Assembly (NCBI GenBank): GCA_964573255.1
Contig: CAZNJB010000062.1
Span: 1-11,226 of the forward strand
DNA: 11,226 nucleotides
Direction: 5' to 3'
DNA from: CAYNUJ01 sp964573255
GTDB lineage: Bacteria; Bacteroidota; Ignavibacteria; Ignavibacteriales; Melioribacteraceae
The number at the start of each line of letters is the position of its first letter. Positions within the stretch are counted from its first letter, which is position 1. Position numbers and translations under genes: made by a program. Below are positions 6,581 through 11,226 of the stretch, in pieces. The notes under the pieces were generated by a model. That model was given only the letters and a program-made list of their open reading frames with translations. It did no database searches and was not told the DNA's origin.

Positions 6581-7492
6581 ATGACTGAATACAAAAGAGA
6601 GAAAATTGGTTTAGCACTTGGCAGCGGAGCTGCAAGAGGATTAACTCATATAGGTGTATTAAAAGCAATCGATGAGTTAGGAATACAGATTGATTATATT
6701 TCCGGAAGCAGTATTGGCGCCCTAATAGGGGGCGCCTACGCCTCCGGCATTCCAATAGAAAAAATTGAAGAGGTTGCGCTTCAAACAGATTGGAAATTGA
6801 TGGCGAAACTATTAACTCCAACTTTATCTCTGTCGTCAATCGTAAATGATAAATATTTAATGGAGTTCTTAAACACCTATTTTGAGGGAATCACTTTCGA
6901 CTCTCTTAATATCCCATTTTCTTCAATTGCAACTGATATTGAAACAGGGGAGATGGTGGTTATTGAAGAGGGAGATTTAGCGACGGCAATACGTGCGAGT
7001 ATATCTATTCCATTAATATTCTCACCAATTAAATTCGGGAAATATAAACTAGTTGACGGGGGATTAGTAAACCCTGTACCGGTTGATGTGGTAAGAGAGA
7101 AAAATGTAGATAAAATTATTGCCGTGAATTTAAGGGAATTCACGCCAGCTAAATATTTCAGTAATGGCGGAAATAATATTAAAATCAATCGAAAAGAATT
7201 GAAAGATTTATCCCTTAATGAAAAAATGGAGTACTTCATTAAGCATCCGATAAATTATTTTAATAATAAAAAACAAAACGATAAAGCCTTGAAACCAAAG
7301 TTTGGGACAATACTTTATCAAATGTTTATTATTGTTCAAACTCAAATGGCAGAGCTGAGTTTGAAAAACGTCAAGCCGGATATAGTGATTAAACCGGATA
7401 CGAGTGATGTAAAAATGTTTGATTTTAATAAAGCAGCCGAATTAATTGAAATAGGATATAAAACGGCAATGAAAGTACTAAATGAGAAGTAA
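6581..7492 (+). CDS. patatin-like phospholipase (RssA/NTE-type), cytoplasmic
   Basis: A 303-residue protein with the complete patatin signature. GSGAARG (14-20) forms the oxyanion loop, GSSIG (42-46) carries the nucleophile Ser44, AIRASISIPLIFSP (136-149) is the conserved block after the core, and DGG (159-161) carries the catalytic Asp159. The family hydrolyses acyl esters of phospholipids or lysophospholipids with a Ser-Asp dyad. There is no signal peptide or transmembrane segment, so it should act in the cytoplasm or on the inner face of the inner membrane. Residues 185-240, after the core, are rich in Lys and Asn and could be a membrane-contact region. ATG follows the barrel's stop by 2 bases with no Shine-Dalgarno of its own, so translation is probably coupled to the barrel gene. 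Its place in the operon suggests turnover or editing of the lipid that the system handles. Confidence 0.92.
   Translation: MTEYKREKIGLALGSGAARGLTHIGVLKAIDELGIQIDYISGSSIGALIGGAYASGIPIEKIEEVALQTDWKLMAKLLTPTLSLSSIVNDKYLMEFLNTYFEGITFDSLNIPFSSIATDIETGEMVVIEEGDLATAIRASISIPLIFSPIKFGKYKLVDGGLVNPVPVDVVREKNVDKIIAVNLREFTPAKYFSNGGNNIKINRKELKDLSLNEKMEYFIKHPINYFNNKKQNDKALKPKFGTILYQMFIIVQTQMAELSLKNVKPDIVIKPDTSDVKMFDFNKAAELIEIGYKTAMKVLNEK
6716..6736 (+). repeat. GC-rich inverted repeat inside the patatin gene
   Basis: GGCGCCC (6716-6722) pairs perfectly with GGGCGCC (6730-6736) across a 7-base gap, giving a strong hairpin in otherwise AT-rich DNA. It encodes the residues just after nucleophile Ser44 (Gly- and Ala-rich), so codon choice for Gly/Ala may explain it. 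Any effect on mRNA is speculative. Confidence 0.4.
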
Positions 7493-7494
7493 TT

Positions 7495-7516
7495 AATAAG
7501 ATTAATCAATCTTATT
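7495..7516 (+). terminator. hairpin after the operon, possible terminator
   Basis: AATAAGATT (7495-7503) and AATCTTATT (7508-7516) are perfect reverse complements around a 4-base loop, beginning 3 bases after the patatin stop codon. The position fits a transcription terminator or a 3'-end stabilising stem. The stem is AT-rich and no T-run follows (GCGGCAAATTT instead), so intrinsic termination would be weak. Confidence 0.4.
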
Positions 7517-7590
7517 GCGGCAAATTTATATTCATATCCGCTCGATTAGTGGTGAAAACAGAGAGTGAAATTTCATTTTTATCTCATAAT

Positions 7591-7606
7591 TCTATTTTAA
7601 AATAGA
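7591..7606. repeat. 16-base perfect palindrome
   Basis: TCTATTTTAAAATAGA is fully self-complementary and is followed by TTTT (7607-7610). It could be a protein-binding site for purF control or a weak AT-rich terminator hairpin (6-bp stem, TTAA loop). In DNA this rich in A and T it may also be chance. Confidence 0.3.
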
Positions 7607-7634
7607 TTTTCCTAAAAAGCATTTTAATAAGTCA

Positions 7635-7665
7635 TTGGAAATCTTATCCCTGCTAATTATCTTCG
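7635..7665 (+). promoter_or_regulatory. possible purF promoter
   Basis: TTGGAA (7635-7640) lies 17 bases before TATCTTCG (7658-7665). The latter resembles the TAnnTTTG element of Bacteroidota promoters at five of six fixed positions. Transcription would start near 7672, leaving a short leader before ATG 7699. This is a weak call resting on a short match. Confidence 0.3.
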
Positions 7666-7698
7666 TATCTTAAAATTTATTTATTATTACCGATAAAA

Positions 7699-9192
7699 AT
7701 GGAAAAAGAAATTCATATTCAGAGAGAAAAGCCGACGTGCAATTGCGGTGTATTTGGTATTACAGGCACAGAAAAAGCTGCATATAACACTTATTTTGGA
7801 CTTACTGCCTTGCAACATCGTGGACAGGAAGCTGCGGGTATAATTACAAGAACCGTTGATGAGCAGGGTAAAATTAAATTTCAAATGGAAAAGGGATTCG
7901 GATTAGTTTCGGATGTTTTCAACTCGGAAGATGTATTCAATTCGGTTCTCACAGGAAATACTGCCATTGGTCACAATAGATATTCAACTACAGGCAAATC
8001 AGATACAGTAAAGAATATTCAGCCCTTCACAGTAAATTATCGTATGGGGCATTTAGCTGTAGCACATAACGGAAATTTAACAAATGCCAAAGAAATTCGA
8101 AGAGATTTGATTGAAGAAGGTGCATTATTTCAAACAACTTCCGATACGGAGGTAATTCTTCATTTAATTGCACGATGCCGATTGGAAGATCAAATTGAAC
8201 AAATTAAAGATGCCCTTAATAAAATAGAAGGTGCTTTTTCCTTAATTATTCTTACGGATAAATATCTAATTGGTGCTCGAGATCCGCATGGCTATAGACC
8301 ACTCTGCTTAGGGAAATTGAATGATAGTTGGATAATAACCAGTGAATCTTGCGCTCTCGATATTAACAAAGCCGAGTATATTCGTGATATTGAGCCCGGT
8401 GAGATGCTCGTTATCCCGATCGGTGCTAAAAATGAAGCGGAAATGAAATCCATTAAATATGCTAATAACGGCACCGATGTAAAACACTGCATATTCGAAT
8501 TTATTTATTTCAGTCGCCCGGATAGCCAGATTTTTGGCTCAAATGTGGACAAAATAAGAAGAAAGCTTGGAAAGAATTTGGCCAAATACCATCCTGTTAC
8601 TGACCCGGATGGCGAAAAAGTTATTGTTATTTCCGTTCCGGATAGTTCAAATACCGCAGCCATTGGTTATCAGCAACAGCTCCAAAATATGGGCATTAAA
8701 TCCAAATTGGAAATTGGATTGATTAGAAGCCATTACATCGGTAGAACATTTATATTACCGGGTCAAATTAAGAGGGAATTAGGAGTTAGGATAAAATTTA
8801 ATACTGTAAAAGGTGTTTTAGAAGGAAGAACCATTGTAATTATCGACGATTCAATTGTAAGAGGAACAACGTCTAAGCAATTGATAAATCTAGTTAGGGA
8901 AGCAAACCCTAAATCCGTTCATGTGAGAATATCCTCACCGCCAATCGTTTACCCATGCTATTACGGTATGGATTTCCCCTCAAAAGAAGAATTAATTGCT
9001 AACAAATTTAACGGGAGCATTGAGGAAGTTAAAAACTACTTAAATGCAGATAGTCTGGAGTATTTGACAGTAACTGAATTGTTGGAATCTATGGTTGATT
9101 ATGCTCCCAATGACTTTTGTACCGCTTGTTTTACGGGGGAATATCCGACGCCGGTTGATTTTGGTATCAATAAATTTGAGTATGATGATTAG
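7699..9192 (+). CDS. purF: amidophosphoribosyltransferase (glutamine PRPP amidotransferase)
   Basis: A 497-residue enzyme that makes 5-phosphoribosylamine from PRPP and glutamine, the first committed step of purine synthesis, in the cytoplasm. The N-terminal Ntn glutaminase domain starts at Cys16 (CGVFGI) after a 15-residue propeptide expected to be removed by self-processing. ALQHRGQEAAGI (37-48), GHNRYSTTG (91-99) and AHNGNL (122-127) are typical of the domain. The C-terminal phosphoribosyltransferase domain has the PRPP loop VIIDDSIVRGTTS (380-392). Cys264, Cys420, Cys474 and Cys477 occupy the four [4Fe-4S] ligand positions known from the Bacillus subtilis enzyme, so this is the iron-sulfur, oxygen-sensitive type rather than the E. 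coli type. No Shine-Dalgarno precedes the start, unlike the genes of the upstream operon. Its stop overlaps the start of the following protease gene. Confidence 0.97.
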   Translation: MEKEIHIQREKPTCNCGVFGITGTEKAAYNTYFGLTALQHRGQEAAGIITRTVDEQGKIKFQMEKGFGLVSDVFNSEDVFNSVLTGNTAIGHNRYSTTGKSDTVKNIQPFTVNYRMGHLAVAHNGNLTNAKEIRRDLIEEGALFQTTSDTEVILHLIARCRLEDQIEQIKDALNKIEGAFSLIILTDKYLIGARDPHGYRPLCLGKLNDSWIITSESCALDINKAEYIRDIEPGEMLVIPIGAKNEAEMKSIKYANNGTDVKHCIFEFIYFSRPDSQIFGSNVDKIRRKLGKNLAKYHPVTDPDGEKVIVISVPDSSNTAAIGYQQQLQNMGIKSKLEIGLIRSHYIGRTFILPGQIKRELGVRIKFNTVKGVLEGRTIVIIDDSIVRGTTSKQLINLVREANPKSVHVRISSPPIVYPCYYGMDFPSKEELIANKFNGSIEEVKNYLNADSLEYLTVTELLESMVDYAPNDFCTACFTGEYPTPVDFGINKFEYDD

Positions 9193-11226
9193 GCTGTTAT
9201 TATTAATATCATTATTAGTTCTTCCCATCATTTCAAGCGCACAAACCAAAATTCTTGTAAAACTTAAAGAATCATATTTATCCAAATCAAATATTCCTCC
9301 GGAAAACATATTAGAAAACAAGTTAAATAAATCATACAATTATGAAATAAATAAGATATTTAACTTCAAGAACTTAAGGCATAATCTAGCATTAAATAAT
9401 ATTTATTCTATAATAATACCGGATAAAGCTGAAAAAGAAGTAATATTGGAAAAATTAAGTAATGATCCAGCCGTGGAATATGCTTATGAAGCCGGAATTA
9501 TTAAAATAGATTATGTCCCAAACGATTCGGAATTTAACTCCCAATGGGGTGCTGCAAAAATACGTGCTCCCGAAGCTTGGGAGTTAACGAAAGGTGATTC
9601 AGATATAATAATCGCAATTATTGATACCGGTATAGATTACTTGCATCCCGATCTTTTAGGTCAGTTTTACATTAATAAAGAAGAAGATTTGAATGGAAAT
9701 AACATCCTGGATATCGATGATATAGACGGGATTGACAATGACGGTAACGGGTTTATTGATGATGTAATCGGCTGGGATTTTACAAATCGACTGATTTTCC
9801 CCTCTGATAGCTCAAATTTGGATTATACGGATTGGGATAATGACCCCATGGACGAAAATGGTCATGGTACTTATATTGCCGGTATAATTGGTGCGGTACA
9901 AAATAACAATTTGGGCATATCAGGAATTTCTCCAGATTGTAAAATACTAAATTTACGTGCCTTCGATCCTTCTGGATTCGGAGAAGAGGAGGATGTCGCC
10001 TCGGCAATATTATATGCTTTGGATGCCGGAGCAAATGTGATTAATATGAGCTTTGGGGATGACGCTTTTTCGTTAGTCCTAAGGGATGTAATTGAATTTG
10101 CTTATTCCGAAGGAGTTGTATTTGTCGGAAGTGCCGGAAATTCAAATTCTAATTTACCCCATTATCCTTCGGCATTGCCTGAAGTTATTTCTGTAGCTGC
10201 TTCGGATGAAAATGATTTTAGAGCATCTTTTTCAAATTATGGGTCGAGTATCGATATTACTGCCCCTGGAGTAAATATTATTTCAACTTCAAAAGGAGGG
10301 GATTACGCTACTGTCAGTGGAACATCAATTGCTGCTCCCTACGTTTCCGCTGCAGCTGCTTTGGTCCTTTCTCAAAAGTCAGTTACTAATTCAGAGCTGA
10401 AACAAATATTAAAGGGCTCCGCCGACGATATAATGAATCCGGGGTGGGATACAGAATCCGGTGCAGGAAGATTGAATTTAATAAACTCACTCACTCATCT
10501 GATACCCGCAAAAATTGAATTTATTTCTCCTCGTCAAGATTACGGAACTTCGGGAGATTCAATAATTATATCAGGAACCGTTATATCACCACAATTTGAT
10601 AAATTTAATTTGAAAATAGGAGAGGGAAGTAATCCGGATAGTTGGACTTATTTGCTTGAAGGAATTAATCAGCAAAAGTATAATGATACATTAGAAATTT
10701 TAGATATTTCAAATTTCACTGATTCCGTATATACACTTTCCATTGAGTTGATTGAAAAAGATGGTTTCACAAATGAAGAGAGAATCAATTTTTACATCGA
10801 TCGAACAAATCCGAAAATTATCGGTAATCCACCTATTGAATCGCTCTTAGGTAATAAAAGGGCAATTTTTACTGAGTTTTTGACTGACGATATAACAATC
10901 GGTAAAATGCTATATAAAAAAAGAAGGGAAGCTGAGTTTTCACAAATTTATTTGGATGGTTTGTCTACTAATAACGGTTTTTATAAAAGATATCATTCCG
11001 GATATTTACTCCTTGATAATTCATCAGACTTTAATTATGAAATAATAGTTCAAGCTGAAAATCTTTCTAAATTATCATCCAATTTGCAATTTAACAATAC
11101 AGAAATATTTAATGTATCTTCTCATATCAAATTTCATTATTTCGATCCGATCATAAAAGAATATAAACTCGGTTTAGGTAATATTTACGAGAATATTGTC
11201 AATTTGGGTAATTCAACAACCGGATT
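9182..11226 (+). CDS. secreted S8 (subtilisin-like) serine protease, 3' end outside the window
   Basis: Open from ATG 9182 (or ATG 9185) to the window edge, at least 681 codons with no stop. Residues 1-20 form a signal peptide (LLLLISLLVLP core, cleavage after SSA). Residues 21 to about 125 resemble an I9-type prodomain, ending near DPAVEYAYE. The catalytic domain follows, with Asp148 in IIDTGID, His228 in NGHGTYIAG, oxyanion Asn320 in SAGN and Ser382 in SGTSIAAP, so the enzyme looks active. The usual HGTH motif reads HGTY. Between Asp148 and His228 lies an Asp/Asn-rich insert with DNDGNGFIDD (185-194), resembling a calcium-binding loop. The domain ends near 435. The remaining 245 or more residues are beta-rich, with a possible Ig-like module at about 440-540. 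The first codons overlap the purF stop by 11 or 8 bases with no clear Shine-Dalgarno, so translation may be coupled. A C-terminal secretion signal (for example type IX) could lie beyond the edge. Confidence 0.93.
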   Translation, partial: MMIRLLLLISLLVLPIISSAQTKILVKLKESYLSKSNIPPENILENKLNKSYNYEINKIFNFKNLRHNLALNNIYSIIIPDKAEKEVILEKLSNDPAVEYAYEAGIIKIDYVPNDSEFNSQWGAAKIRAPEAWELTKGDSDIIIAIIDTGIDYLHPDLLGQFYINKEEDLNGNNILDIDDIDGIDNDGNGFIDDVIGWDFTNRLIFPSDSSNLDYTDWDNDPMDENGHGTYIAGIIGAVQNNNLGISGISPDCKILNLRAFDPSGFGEEEDVASAILYALDAGANVINMSFGDDAFSLVLRDVIEFAYSEGVVFVGSAGNSNSNLPHYPSALPEVISVAASDENDFRASFSNYGSSIDITAPGVNIISTSKGGDYATVSGTSIAAPYVSAAAALVLSQKSVTNSELKQILKGSADDIMNPGWDTESGAGRLNLINSLTHLIPAKIEFISPRQDYGTSGDSIIISGTVISPQFDKFNLKIGEGSNPDSWTYLLEGINQQKYNDTLEILDISNFTDSVYTLSIELIEKDGFTNEERINFYIDRTNPKIIGNPPIESLLGNKRAIFTEFLTDDITIGKMLYKKRREAEFSQIYLDGLSTNNGFYKRYHSGYLLLDNSSDFNYEIIVQAENLSKLSSNLQFNNTEIFNVSSHIKFHYFDPIIKEYKLGLGNIYENIVNLGNSTTG

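Larger units (their letters stand above)
7493..7698. other. intergenic spacer between the lipid operon and purF
   Basis: A 206-base AT-rich spacer separates two transcription units. It contains a 9-bp-stem hairpin (7495-7516), a 16-base palindrome TCTATTTTAAAATAGA (7591-7606) and a possible purF promoter (7635-7665). I see no open reading frame worth calling and no riboswitch-like structure; in particular I could not recognise a purine or guanidine riboswitch. Confidence 0.7.

Noticed and set aside
9780..10034. Minus-strand frame of 84 codons opposite the protease gene
   Set aside because: It is antisense to the conserved subtilase core, and its composition looks like reverse translation of that core, not a real protein.

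Overview
The window is AT-rich DNA with no mobile element, RNA gene or CRISPR array that I can see. Everything I can support is on the + strand. The organism is probably a Gram-negative member of the Bacteroidota / Ignavibacteriota / Chlorobi (FCB) group. The evidence is an outer-membrane beta-barrel ending in Phe, a periplasmic LolA-like carrier, an S8 protease with the Asp/Asn-rich calcium-type insert common in that group, a purF without a visible Shine-Dalgarno sequence, and low GC. This placement is an inference from protein style, not a database result.

Region 1 (about 66-7492) is one regulated locus. A TetR/AcrR-family regulator (138-710) is followed by five closely packed genes. They encode an RND/MMPL-type inner-membrane exporter (788-3664), a PAP2 (Aur1-like) membrane lipid phosphatase/phosphotransferase (3690-4448), a LolA-like periplasmic protein (4462-5199), a DUF1302-like outer-membrane beta-barrel (5217-6578) and a cytoplasmic patatin-like phospholipase (6581-7492). 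A nearly identical 27-bp element, with TCGACTA / TAGTCGA arms, lies directly upstream of both the regulator and the RND gene and is the obvious candidate operator. Together the products offer a pump in the inner membrane, a carrier in the periplasm, a barrel in the outer membrane, and two lipid-modifying enzymes. I read this as a candidate trans-envelope lipid export or remodelling system under TetR control. The substrate cannot be told from the sequence.

Region 2 (7493-7698) is a 206-bp intergenic spacer with a perfect 9-bp-stem hairpin just after the patatin stop, a 16-bp palindrome, and a possible promoter for the next gene.

Region 3 (7699-11226) starts with purF, the first committed enzyme of purine synthesis, of the propeptide-bearing [4Fe-4S] type. 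Its stop codon overlaps the start of a secreted subtilisin-like S8 protease, which runs off the right end of the window (at least 681 codons). The protease has a signal peptide, a prodomain, a complete catalytic Asp/His/Ser set and C-terminal beta-rich extensions.
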